From: Candidatus Poseidoniales archaeon
Lineage (GTDB): Archaea > Thermoplasmatota > Poseidoniia > Poseidoniales > Thalassarchaeaceae
Assembly (NCBI GenBank): GCA_022447885.1
Contig: JAKUTA010000055.1
Location: 1-7,514, forward strand
Direction: 5' to 3'
Length of the DNA stretch: 7,514 bases
The first letter of the stretch is position 1, and every line of letters starts with the position of its first letter. The notes under the pieces were generated by a model. That model saw only the letters and a program-made list of their open reading frames with translations. It searched no databases and was not told where the DNA came from. Of the stretch, positions 1-6,493 are shown one piece after another. The translations under genes and the position numbers were made by a program.

Positions 1-1
1 C

Positions 2-448
2 GACGCTGCCGAGGCATGGGCAGACGTGATCAGCGAGGGACTGGGGCTCGACGGAGGTCCTGGACTCGGTGACTGGCATGCACTCAGCGACTCCGAACGA
101 GCGCAGTCGAAGGTGATGCTGGGGATCGGCGGAGGTCACTACGCCCCAAGGCACACCGACGTGCTGCGCAGGACGAACTGCTGGGCCGGCCACCAGATCG
201 CATCGTATGCACTCGAGATGCAGCGGCCCGAAGACGAGTCGTGGGACCCCCAGACCGGCGACCTCCCGGAGGGACAGTGGGAGCATGCCATCCGCGTGTG
301 TGCCGAGAGCACTCGCCAGTCCTTCCCTGGAGGCGAGGTGATCGCGCACCTCGACCGCAAGTCGTTCAAGGGCTGGCAACGCCGCTCCGTCATGCGCCTG
401 TGCGAGGAACTGAACATCCCCGTGGGACGCACAGCAGCCTTCGAGTGA
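2..448 (+). CDS. dtdA: D-aminoacyl-tRNA deacylase, archaeal/plant type (DtdA), C-terminal part, 5'-truncated
   Basis: The enzyme hydrolyses D-amino acids mischarged onto tRNA, a cytoplasmic proofreading role; this DtdA/GEK1 family is found in archaea and plants and is unrelated to bacterial Dtd. The reading frame is open to the window edge and shows the last 148 residues. Visible family signatures are GIGGGHYAPRHTDV, followed about 15 residues later by NCWAGHQIASYAL, matching the family's glycine-rich GGGHYAP block and its GH-containing helix, and a C-terminal DRKSFKGWQRRSVMRLCEEL segment where the family usually ends with a conserved D-K-x-x-K-G-x-x-R-R helix. A GTG at 26 could be read as a start, but in-frame sense codons continue upstream and the family is longer (about 250 residues or more), so I treat the gene as cut by the window, not as a short protein. 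It lies 74 bases upstream of the proline dehydrogenase on the same strand, with no obvious functional link. Confidence 0.85.
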   Translation, partial: DAAEAWADVISEGLGLDGGPGLGDWHALSDSERAQSKVMLGIGGGHYAPRHTDVLRRTNCWAGHQIASYALEMQRPEDESWDPQTGDLPEGQWEHAIRVCAESTRQSFPGGEVIAHLDRKSFKGWQRRSVMRLCEELNIPVGRTAAFE

Positions 449-522
449 GGGTCAGCGCAGGCTGGCGGGCGCTCAGCAATCGTCAAGGCACTGCCGCGTC
501 CGTTAGTGACGGGGTTCACCGC
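449..522 (+). other. Short intergenic gap, dtdA to proline dehydrogenase
   Basis: Seventy-four bases with no gene. A weak possible hairpin (CCGT-TAGTG-ACGG, about 501-513) sits just before the downstream gene, but the four-pair stem is too short to call. A GGGG at 511-514 gives at most a weak ribosome binding site for the ATG at 523. No TATA-like box is evident. Confidence 0.4.
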
Positions 523-1500
523 ATGGGTCTGTTCGGGCGCATGATCGTCGGCATGCTGCCCATCGTGCCGCGCTTCTTCGTCGGCTGGATCGCCAAGCGC
601 TACATCGCCGGAAAGGATCTCGATTCCGCGGTGGAGTTGATGCTGCGCATGCAGGAACAGGAAGGGGCGTGTTTCACCGTCGACGTGCTCGGAGAAGAGA
701 TCACCGACATCGCTGAAGCGCAGGGATTCATCGAGGAGTATGAACGGGTGCTGGACCGGATCACCGAACATCGGCTGGACGCCCACCTGTCAGTGAAACC
801 AACGGCATTCGGAGTGCTGCTAGATGAGCGTCAGGCGAGCGTGAACCTGGAGCGGCTGTTGCGAAAGGCCGCCGAACAGGACATCTTCATCCGTCTGGAC
901 ATGGAGGACCGCCGGGTCACCCAGGCGACCATCGACATCTGCCTGCGCATGCACGAACTCGGACTCACGAATGTCGGTGTCGTTCTACAGGCGAGGCTGT
1001 TGCGCACACCCGCTGACATCACCGCCATCACCGAGAAACTCGGGCCTGCGGCCGATTTCCGCATCTGCAAGGGGATCTACCTCGAACCAGCCGAGGTGGC
1101 GCACACCGGGTACCGGGAGGTGGTGGACGCGATGAACGACTGCATCGAAGCGATGCTCGACTCGGGCGCCTATGTGGGAATCGCCACTCACGACCATCCG
1201 GTGATCAAACACTCCTTGGAATCACTCACCGCCCGCGGCATGGGCCCGGGCATCCCCGATCCGCGCAAGGGCGCCGCGCCTGAGCGGTCGGGAAAAGGTC
1301 CCGGATACGAGTTCCAGATGCTTCTGGGGGTCCGCGGCAATGTTCGCAGGAGACTGAAATCCCGAGGACACAAATCGCGGGTTTACCTCCCCTACGGTGA
1401 CCGTTGGTACGAGTATTCCATCCGCAGGTTACGCGAGAACCCCGATGTCGCCGCCCACATCGCGCGTGCATTCCTGATGCCGTGGACGAACCGCCGATGA
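523..1500 (+). CDS. Proline dehydrogenase (monofunctional, FAD-dependent)
   Basis: Oxidises L-proline to delta-1-pyrroline-5-carboxylate with FAD, the first step of proline catabolism to glutamate, usually at the membrane surface. The 325-residue length matches monofunctional bacterial and archaeal enzymes. Motifs in order: an amphipathic hydrophobic N-terminus, then YIAGKDLDSA and FTVDVLGEE (51-59); SVKPTAFG with Lys92; RLDMED with Asp126; VLQARLLRT with Gln156; RICKGIYLEP with Arg180 and Lys183; IATHDHPVI (220-228); YEFQMLLGVRG (262-272); and RVYLPYGDRWYEYSIRRLREN with Tyr288, Tyr298, Arg301 and Arg302. These correspond to the substrate- and flavin-binding positions of the PutA barrel (K329, D370, Q404, R431, Y540, Y552, R555, R556 in E. 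coli). Met523 is chosen because the frame upstream overlaps dtdA and lacks family similarity. Residues 239-261 form a glycine/proline/charged insert before EFQM. No pyrroline-5-carboxylate dehydrogenase is in view. Confidence 0.93.
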   Translation: MGLFGRMIVGMLPIVPRFFVGWIAKRYIAGKDLDSAVELMLRMQEQEGACFTVDVLGEEITDIAEAQGFIEEYERVLDRITEHRLDAHLSVKPTAFGVLLDERQASVNLERLLRKAAEQDIFIRLDMEDRRVTQATIDICLRMHELGLTNVGVVLQARLLRTPADITAITEKLGPAADFRICKGIYLEPAEVAHTGYREVVDAMNDCIEAMLDSGAYVGIATHDHPVIKHSLESLTARGMGPGIPDPRKGAAPERSGKGPGYEFQMLLGVRGNVRRRLKSRGHKSRVYLPYGDRWYEYSIRRLRENPDVAAHIARAFLMPWTNRR

Positions 1501-1610
1501 TCACCACCTCGCAGCGGCCTGTGTCGGCAGGTGCACCAGTGCAGATGCCTTGGGGTGGTGGCCGGAACGCTTTTGTCGCAGACAGGCGAGGTCGGTTGGA
1601 GGCGGAGAAC
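1501..1610 (+). other. Intergenic gap before the elongation-factor-like gene
   Basis: One hundred and ten bases without a convincing gene. The frame of the downstream gene stays open here, but its codons (for example PVQMPWGGGRNAFVADRRG) resemble no family, so I treat this as leader. The only AT-leaning patch is around 1568-1576 (CGCTTTTGT), too weak to call a TATA box. A separate promoter for the downstream gene is possible but not shown. Confidence 0.4.
1598..1602 (+). promoter_or_regulatory. Ribosome binding site GGAGG for the EF-like gene
   Basis: GGAGG lies 8 bases before the ATG at 1611. It decides the start, because upstream in-frame Met codons (for example at 1404 and 1497) would fuse unrelated residues to an otherwise family-length protein. 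Confidence 0.75.
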
Positions 1611-1859
1611 ATGTCTGGAGAAGTCGTAGGGCGGGTGTTCGCCTACTTCAAGAACGTCAATGTGGCCGCCATCGAACTGTCGGCTTCGTTGTCCGTCGGG
1701 GACCGCATCCGTATCACCGGGGCGACGACCGACATCGAGATGACCGTCGATTCGATGCAGATCGATCGAGTCACCATCGAGTCAGCCACAGCTGGACAGA
1801 GTGTCGGTCTGGCCGTACCGGAAAGGGTGCGGCCCAACGACCAGGTCATCATGGCCTGA
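1611..1859 (+). CDS. Translation elongation factor-like protein (EF-Tu domain-2-like beta-barrel)
   Basis: A small 82-residue protein that looks like a stand-alone copy of the OB/EF-Tu domain 2 beta-barrel, a family common in archaea and usually annotated as translation elongation factor-like; its exact role is unknown. The pattern is typical: EVVGRVFAYFKNVNVAAIEL (4-23), SVGDRIRITGATTD (28-41) where the V-G-D-x-I-x-I-x-G turn is diagnostic, VDSMQIDRVTIESATAGQSVGL (46-67), and the closing RVRPNDQVIM. It lacks the GTPase P-loop and switch motifs of a full elongation factor. The start is set by a good GGAGG site and by family length. It is the last plus-strand gene and meets the convergent zinc-finger gene across 30 bases. 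Confidence 0.88.
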   Translation: MSGEVVGRVFAYFKNVNVAAIELSASLSVGDRIRITGATTDIEMTVDSMQIDRVTIESATAGQSVGLAVPERVRPNDQVIMA

Positions 1860-1889
1860 AGTGGACGAGGCGAGTTCGCACCCATCGTT
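1860..1889. other. Convergent intergenic junction
   Basis: Thirty bases separate the stop codons of the plus-strand EF-like gene and the minus-strand zinc-finger gene. Neither strand shows a run of T or a stable hairpin, so no terminator can be called. The transcripts may overlap at their 3' ends. Confidence 0.5.
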
Positions 1890-2615
1890 TCAGGGCTCGC
1901 GCAGGTTGCTCTCGAACACGCCGCGCATCCGCTCTTCTCGTCCAGGGTATTCCTGTCCGCGCCAGCGACCACGAGCCACTTGTTCCCGTTCTGCCACCTC
2001 GGATCGGGTCAGCGGTTTGTGCAGGAAGACGCGGCGGACGCGCCCCGCTGGCAGTTTGCCTGTCAGTTTCCTTCCTTGGCCGGAGTGCAGCGCCCGAATC
2101 TTCCAACGCTCTCCCTCATGGCTGAAGAACGACCCGCAGGTGAACACCTCGTCAGGCTCGCACACGATCGAATCGGACCAGGATCTGCCGCCCTCAGTGA
2201 ATGTGAGCTTCACGCGCACCTTGTCCGCGCGCACCGCCCACACCATGTCGATCTCGCTCGGGTCGCCGGTGGTGAGCGACAGCCCACCCTTAGCCTCAAG
2301 GCGAGTCACCTCCCAACTGGCTTCTCCATGGTCGAAACAGTCTCCGACCTCGAACATCTCATCCTCGTCGACCTCGATCTTCGTCCTCAGGCTGTGCGCA
2401 CCTTCTGACAGGGTGAAGCGGACTGCGATCGAGCGGGGCGGGCGCAACTCGAGGGTGTGCACGTTCCCGCACGCGTGGCAGCGGACCAGCAGGTCCACAC
2501 CTTGTCCACGTTCGACCGAGCGCAGCACGTCATGCTCCTCCTCTTGCTCACAGTCCGAGCAGAGCGTGATCTTCGCGACATCCTCATCGTCACCGGAGTC
2601 ATCCGCATCGGTCAT
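1890..2615 (-). CDS. HVO_0476-type zinc-finger protein with duplicated beta-rich domain
   Basis: Function unknown. The 241-residue product starts with an acidic tail (MTDADDSGDDED), then a zinc ribbon with Cys19/Cys22 (LCSDC) and Cys46/Cys49 (VRCHACGNVHTLEL). The CPxC-type first pair, a hydrophobic spacer and C-x-x-C-G-x-V-H match the archaeal HVO_0476 family. After the ribbon come two similar segments, about 65-106 and 135-176, sharing V-[RK]-[FL]-T-x-[ST]-E-G, D-E-x-F-x-x-G, F-x-H and W-[EK]-[VI], which indicates an internal duplication. The C-terminus is basic. I chose the ATG at 2615. An ATG at 2681 overlaps the protease stop codon as ATGA and would add 22 residues, but those codons lack the G/C third-base bias of the gene and precede the acidic N-terminus. 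No ribosome binding site is clear at either start. The protein has no signal or membrane segment and is probably cytoplasmic. Confidence 0.8.
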   Translation of the reverse strand: MTDADDSGDDEDVAKITLCSDCEQEEEHDVLRSVERGQGVDLLVRCHACGNVHTLELRPPRSIAVRFTLSEGAHSLRTKIEVDEDEMFEVGDCFDHGEASWEVTRLEAKGGLSLTTGDPSEIDMVWAVRADKVRVKLTFTEGGRSWSDSIVCEPDEVFTCGSFFSHEGERWKIRALHSGQGRKLTGKLPAGRVRRVFLHKPLTRSEVAEREQVARGRWRGQEYPGREERMRGVFESNLREP

Positions 2616-2677
2616 GCATCGAGCCGGTGGAGCGCCCCATTTCAAGTCAATGCCTGCAGCCGTCCAATGGCCGAGCC

Positions 2678-3904
2678 TCATTGGCGCTCAGCGAAGATAT
2701 CCGCCGGGTGCAGCGAAGGTACTGCTGACCGGCTGGAATCGGGTTCGGAAGGAACTCCTGCGGCGGTGAGCAGACTGTCGATGCGCAGACGCCCGTATCC
2801 ATAGTGGTCGTCGTGACCAGAGACTCCCTCGGAGGTCTCTTCGATCCAATCCTTGACGCTGTTGATCGCCGTCTGTCCTCCACTGCTTCCTTCGCGCTGC
2901 AGGTCGGGCCGAGCCTCCAGCAGCAGTGCCAATGCTCCCGACATCCATGCCGTCGACGCGCTCGTACCCGACGCGTGACCCCATGCGAGACCGTCCGCCT
3001 TGTTGGCGATGAGCACCGGGACATCCTTGCCCGGTGCCACCAACTCCGGCTTCTTGTTCGGGTCGGAGCGGGGGAGGAGCGGCGGCCAGATCTGTCCGTT
3101 GTTGTCACCTTCGCTGGAACCCGTCCAGATGACAGCGTGGCGGTCGATTCCCCCGACGCAGATCACGTCCTCGATGGAGCCGGGACTCTCGACATCGCCG
3201 TCATCATCCTCGCCATCGTTGCCCGCAGCCGCGGTCACGAACACGCCCGCGTCGAGCGCGTCCCGCACCGACTGCTCCAACGCATCGGTGCTCAGGAGGA
3301 TGAGGTCGAATCCGGGCGCGCCCCCGAGGCTCAGGGAGATGATGTCCGCTTCCTCGGTGACGCACCAATCGACCGCCGCCCCGAGCGTCTCGTCATCACC
3401 TTGGCCCTCGGTGCCCATCGCCTTGGCCACCAGCAGTTCTGCACCCGGGGCGACTCCTCGCAGTCCGCCGGCAGCTACGATCACACCGACCATCGCCGTC
3501 CCATGTCCCTGGTCGTCGTATGGATTCGGTCGGTCGTTCACGAAGTCCTTCCAAGCCACCAGATTCATCAGCGCAAGGTCGGAATGCCCAGTATCCACAC
3601 CGGTGTCGACCACGCAGATGACCACCCCGTCACCCGTCAATCCGCTGATGTTGTCCTGACCGGTGATGCTGAAGAATTCGGACTGCCATTCGATGTACTG
3701 CTCAGGTGGTCTCGTCAACTGGTCCTCATACCAGGCCGTGCGCCACATCAGCACCCCGATGAACAGGGCGACGATCAACAGCAGCGAGATCGCCGATGCG
3801 AGCGCCTGTGTTCTCCCGGGGATCCTCGAGAGCAGACCTCGGTGTGCGGGAGCCACGGGGGCGGGGGGCATCTCCGCGTCAGCCCAATCTTCGGGAGGGG
3901 TCAT
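2678..3904 (-). CDS. Membrane-anchored subtilisin-like serine protease (S8 family)
   Basis: A 408-residue peptidase of the subtilase family. The catalytic triad is visible: Asp100 in VVICVVDTGVD, His134 in DDQGHGTAMVG, and Ser315 in ASGTSAST. Asn229 in TAAAGNDG is the oxyanion-hole residue. LSLGGAPGF (191-199) and PELVAPGKD (286-294) are further family blocks. One hydrophobic segment at about 35-54 follows a short proline-rich cytoplasmic N-terminus with Arg27 and Arg31, so a signal-anchor with the catalytic domain outside the cell is expected. The catalytic domain begins soon after the anchor and no inhibitor-type propeptide is evident. The usual GTSMA reads GTSAS here. The start has a GAGGTG site 5 bases upstream. 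It lies 61 bases after the cysteine desulfurase gene, and its TGA overlaps an ATG (ATGA) that is an alternative start for the zinc-finger gene. Substrates are unknown; breakdown of external protein or processing of surface proteins are both possible. Confidence 0.93.
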   Translation of the reverse strand: MTPPEDWADAEMPPAPVAPAHRGLLSRIPGRTQALASAISLLLIVALFIGVLMWRTAWYEDQLTRPPEQYIEWQSEFFSITGQDNISGLTGDGVVICVVDTGVDTGHSDLALMNLVAWKDFVNDRPNPYDDQGHGTAMVGVIVAAGGLRGVAPGAELLVAKAMGTEGQGDDETLGAAVDWCVTEEADIISLSLGGAPGFDLILLSTDALEQSVRDALDAGVFVTAAAGNDGEDDDGDVESPGSIEDVICVGGIDRHAVIWTGSSEGDNNGQIWPPLLPRSDPNKKPELVAPGKDVPVLIANKADGLAWGHASGTSASTAWMSGALALLLEARPDLQREGSSGGQTAINSVKDWIEETSEGVSGHDDHYGYGRLRIDSLLTAAGVPSEPDSSRSAVPSLHPADIFAERQ

Positions 3905-3909
3905 CAGAG

Positions 3910-3915
3910 CACCTC
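3910..3915 (-). promoter_or_regulatory. Ribosome binding site GAGGTG for the protease
   Basis: On the minus strand GAGGTG is followed by 5 bases and the ATG at 3904. The arrangement is nearly the same as upstream of the cysteine desulfurase gene, which supports both starts. Confidence 0.65.
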
Positions 3916-3965
3916 AGAGCCGTCGTGGGCGGGTAACCACCTTGAAACCGTCGTGAGCAGGGGCA

Positions 3966-5180
3966 TCAGCGGATGGCGTTGACGATTTCCGTGAACGTAT
4001 CCACGAAGTGTCTGCATTCGGCTTCGGTGTTGTAGAGATAGAGCGAACTGCGCAGTGAACCCGTGTCGAGACCCCGCGCGTTGAACCAACTGTTGACGCA
4101 ATGGAACCCGCTGCGCACCAGGATGCCTCCCGCTTCGTCGAGCAGGATGGCGAGGTCATGCACGTCACACCCGTCGACCAGCACGTCTGTCACCCCACCG
4201 CGGGCCGCCGCATCCTGGGGGCCGATCACCTCGATTCCCTCGATTCCACTGATCCCGTCACCGATGATCCGGTTCAGTCGCTGCTCGTGCAGCTGCACCT
4301 CTCCCATGTCCAACCCGGACAGCAGGTCGATGGCCGCTTCGGTACCGGCGATCCCCGCATAGTTTCCGATGCCGCCCTCGAACCGTTCGGGGCCAGCACG
4401 GAACTCGAACCCGCTGAATGAGGCGTCCACCACCGTATCACCCCCGGCGGTGCGAGGTTCGAGTTCATCCAGCGCATCGTCACTGCCCCACAGGATGCCC
4501 ATCCCGGACGGGCCGAGCATCTTGTGCATGCTGAACGCCAGCCAGTCGCAACCGAGCTTCTTCACGTCGACCGGCATGTGCGGCACTGATTGAGCGGCAT
4601 CCACCAGCAGTCGTGCGCCGTGGTCGTGGGTGATGGCAGCGACCTCGCCGATCGGTATCTCGACACCATCGAGGTTCCCCACCTGCGGCAGGGACACCAG
4701 TCGCAGGCGCTCACCCGCGTCTGCACAGGCGTCGGCGAACGCCTCGATGTCGAAGCTGTTGTCAGGGAGAGAGGGCACCGGCCGGTGCTCGATCACGCCT
4801 CGACGCTCCAGTTGCAGCCAGGGGACAAGGTTGCTGTTGTGCTCCCTGTCGCTGGTGAGCACGATGTCGCCATCGCGCCAGTCGATGCCGCTGGCGACCT
4901 GGTTGATCGCCTCGGTGGTGTTGCGCATGAACACCACACCGCTCGGCTGTGCGCCGATGAAGCGCCCGACCTTCCTGCGTGTGCGGCTCACCATCTGGGT
5001 CACCGCGGTTCCCCAGCGATGCGGACTCCGCCCGGCGCACGCCGGCTGCTTCGTGTAGTAGTCGAGGATGGCGTTGATGACCGAGTCCGGCCGCAGCGTC
5101 ACGCAGGCGTTGTCGAGGTAGGTCAGCGGCTCGTCAGCGCGCAGTGTCGGGAACTGCTCGCGCAACGCCTGCACGTCCAT
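3966..5180 (-). CDS. Cysteine desulfurase, SufS-like (class V aminotransferase fold)
   Basis: A PLP enzyme that removes sulfur from L-cysteine as an enzyme-bound persulfide for Fe-S cluster or other sulfur-compound synthesis in the cytoplasm. The 404-residue length fits the SufS/CsdA group. Visible residues: YLDNACVTLRPD near the N-terminus (21-32), NTTEAIN (88-94), EHNSNLVPW with the PLP-stacking His114, LLVDAAQSVPH with Asp194 and Gln197, SMHKMLGPSGMG with the Schiff-base Lys220, and RSGFHCVNSW with Cys361, the expected persulfide-forming cysteine. RHxFxxF-type C-terminal sequence (390-396) is also typical. The motifs ACAGRSPHRWG (48-58) and LDNAC differ from classic bacterial SufS (LDNAATT, VHRGVH), suggesting a divergent subgroup. 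Start: ATG at 5180, preceded by GAGGTG with 5-base spacing; the in-frame ATG at 5240 would overlap the upstream gene's end. No SufBCD, SufU or IscU gene is in the window, so its sulfur acceptor cannot be named. Confidence 0.88.
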   Translation of the reverse strand: MDVQALREQFPTLRADEPLTYLDNACVTLRPDSVINAILDYYTKQPACAGRSPHRWGTAVTQMVSRTRRKVGRFIGAQPSGVVFMRNTTEAINQVASGIDWRDGDIVLTSDREHNSNLVPWLQLERRGVIEHRPVPSLPDNSFDIEAFADACADAGERLRLVSLPQVGNLDGVEIPIGEVAAITHDHGARLLVDAAQSVPHMPVDVKKLGCDWLAFSMHKMLGPSGMGILWGSDDALDELEPRTAGGDTVVDASFSGFEFRAGPERFEGGIGNYAGIAGTEAAIDLLSGLDMGEVQLHEQRLNRIIGDGISGIEGIEVIGPQDAAARGGVTDVLVDGCDVHDLAILLDEAGGILVRSGFHCVNSWFNARGLDTGSLRSSLYLYNTEAECRHFVDTFTEIVNAIR

Positions 5181-5185
5181 CAGCA

Positions 5186-5191
5186 CACCTC
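5186..5191 (-). promoter_or_regulatory. Ribosome binding site GAGGTG for the cysteine desulfurase
   Basis: On the minus strand the sequence GGAGAGGTG ends 5 bases before the ATG at 5180. It favours this start over the longer reading frame beginning at 5240, which has no such site. Confidence 0.7.
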
Positions 5192-5233
5192 TCCAGCAGC
5201 ATCCGCGGGGTTCCTGCCTTTGTCCGCTTCGGC

Positions 5234-6412
5234 CTACCAAGCATCGTCATCGGGCAGATGGTCGACCACCGGGGCGCTCGTCCCGCAGTTCTCGCAACTG
5301 AGGCGCGTGGGCAGCACCGCGGCGCATTCCGGGCAGCGCTCACCCGGTCTCCCAGCACCGTGGCACTGGTCACCAGAGCAGCTGACCTCGAGTTCGCCAT
5401 CCGCCAGACGGCTGATGGAGGACGCTGAACCACACGCCGGGCATTTTCCCGGTTGGCGAGCCTCCTCGACCACCTCGCCGCGCAGGTCGCGCGTGACTTC
5501 GCGGGCGCGGTCCGACTGAATGCGCTGTCCAGCATCCCCGAGCATCATCTGTGGATACCAGAGCAGGTGCATCATCGTCACCAGCGAGATCGCCCCGAAC
5601 AGGTAGTAGCCGATCTTGAACAGGCCATGACCGGCCGGCATCGGCGGGCGCACCGCCAGGTAATGCGCCCCGAACCAGCTCGACAACGCGATGAGCACCC
5701 CCCAGGCGACCAGCACAGCCGTCCACGCCACGAGGGAATGGTCGCGCATCGCCGCCTTCATCCGCCGCGGGTCGGGATGAGCGTGTTTCGTCTGCACGTG
5801 CACGTCGCGTGTCTGGATGACCGCTTGGCCGAAGATGTAGCCGATGAACAGCAGCACCACGGCGCAGGCTGCGAACCAGACCATCCCCTGGAAGTCACTG
5901 TCGAAGGGAAATCGCGGCGACATCGCGTGCGCTCGCATCGTTCCGAACTGCATCGCAACCCATCCGATGAACATCCACAGTGCGAAGCCGCGCACGACCG
6001 GAAACTGTCGTTGCAGGCGGAACAGATACCACACCCACGAGGCGTAACTGAGCAGAAGCAGTGCGAACGCGGCCGTTGACACGGAGTTCAACCCATTGAC
6101 GCCGACGGTCCAGATGTCGCCCCCACTCCTCTGTTCCCCGATGCCGAGGTCCCACGATCCGAGCAGGAAGGCGAACAAACCGAATCCGAGTGTTGTGAGG
6201 TGCTCCCTTCCCCAGGTCTCGCGCAGTTTCTGGTAGTGGAACAGCAGTTCGGCCTTGAGCATGTGCAGCGGCAGCAGCAGCGGTTGTTGCAGCGAGAGCC
6301 GTTGCTGCAGACGGATCTCCGACAAGCGCATCCCGGTGTGCATAGCCTCGCCTTCATGTGCGGACTCGTCCATCAGGACCCCGTCCTCCACGTCCGCGGT
6401 CTCCTCGGCCAT
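5234..6412 (-). CDS. Six-helix membrane protein with two C-terminal zinc ribbons, function unknown
   Basis: I do not recognise the family. The 392-residue product (from the ATG at 6412) has an acidic N-terminus (AEETADVEDG), a Gln/Leu-rich amphipathic stretch (about 30-55), then six likely membrane segments at roughly 71-89, 108-131, 141-158, 176-198, 226-246 and 263-285. A charged cytoplasmic-looking stretch follows (DRAREVTRDLRGEVVEEAR), then two zinc ribbons: CPAC (324/327) paired with CSGDQC (345/350), and CPEC (360/363) paired with CENC (373/376). It ends with an acidic tail. With an even number of helices both ends should be on the same side, presumably cytoplasmic. Start choice: codons from 6412 are G/C-ending, while those between a GTG at 6448 and 6412 (tta, cct, aca) are not. 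An ATG at 6373 with GGAGG 11 bases upstream is a further option. It is 53 bases upstream of the cysteine desulfurase gene and may be cotranscribed with it. Confidence 0.75.
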   Translation of the reverse strand: MAEETADVEDGVLMDESAHEGEAMHTGMRLSEIRLQQRLSLQQPLLLPLHMLKAELLFHYQKLRETWGREHLTTLGFGLFAFLLGSWDLGIGEQRSGGDIWTVGVNGLNSVSTAAFALLLLSYASWVWYLFRLQRQFPVVRGFALWMFIGWVAMQFGTMRAHAMSPRFPFDSDFQGMVWFAACAVVLLFIGYIFGQAVIQTRDVHVQTKHAHPDPRRMKAAMRDHSLVAWTAVLVAWGVLIALSSWFGAHYLAVRPPMPAGHGLFKIGYYLFGAISLVTMMHLLWYPQMMLGDAGQRIQSDRAREVTRDLRGEVVEEARQPGKCPACGSASSISRLADGELEVSCSGDQCHGAGRPGERCPECAAVLPTRLSCENCGTSAPVVDHLPDDDAW

Positions 6413-6493
6413 CACCGCCGCCGACGCTGTCTCAGGCGATAAGCCCACACCCTTTCACTGAACGTTCAGTCAATGGTTGGATGGTGTGTGGAA
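6413..6493 (-). other. Intergenic gap with palindrome
   Basis: Eighty-one bases between the surface-protein stop codon and the chosen start of the membrane-protein gene; only 45 bases if the GTG start at 6448 is used. Apart from the palindrome at 6457-6470, no TATA-like box or poly-T terminator is visible on the minus strand. Confidence 0.45.
6457..6470. promoter_or_regulatory. Perfect 14-base palindrome, possible operator
   Basis: ACTGAACGTTCAGT equals its own reverse complement. Beyond one mismatched pair the symmetry continues for two more base pairs (TT on the left, AA on the right). It sits 45 bases upstream of the chosen ATG of the six-helix membrane protein. A loopless symmetric site of this length suits a dimeric DNA-binding regulator better than a terminator, since it could form only a stem of about five pairs and no T-run follows. 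Function is inferred from shape and position only. Confidence 0.4.

Noticed and set aside
501..513. Possible hairpin before the proline dehydrogenase gene
   Set aside because: Only four base pairs in the stem and no T-run after it.
1801..2769. Open frame on the plus strand, rich in Ser, Arg and Pro
   Set aside because: Antisense to the zinc-finger gene and overlapping the end of the EF-like gene; its composition is typical of a shadow frame.
3920..3955. Direct repeat CCGTCGTG at 3920-3927 and 3948-3955 in the gap between desulfurase and protease genes
   Set aside because: Eight bases twice within 61 GC-rich bases is close to chance, and no promoter element accompanies it.
2804..3982. Long open frame on the plus strand (392 codons)
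   Set aside because: It lies opposite the subtilase, whose catalytic motifs are unmistakable. The predicted protein is rich in Arg and His and shows no domain, as expected for an antisense shadow in GC-rich DNA.
4590..5519. Open frame on the plus strand (309 codons)
   Set aside because: Runs antisense across the cysteine desulfurase and the zinc ribbons of the membrane protein, both well supported on the other strand.
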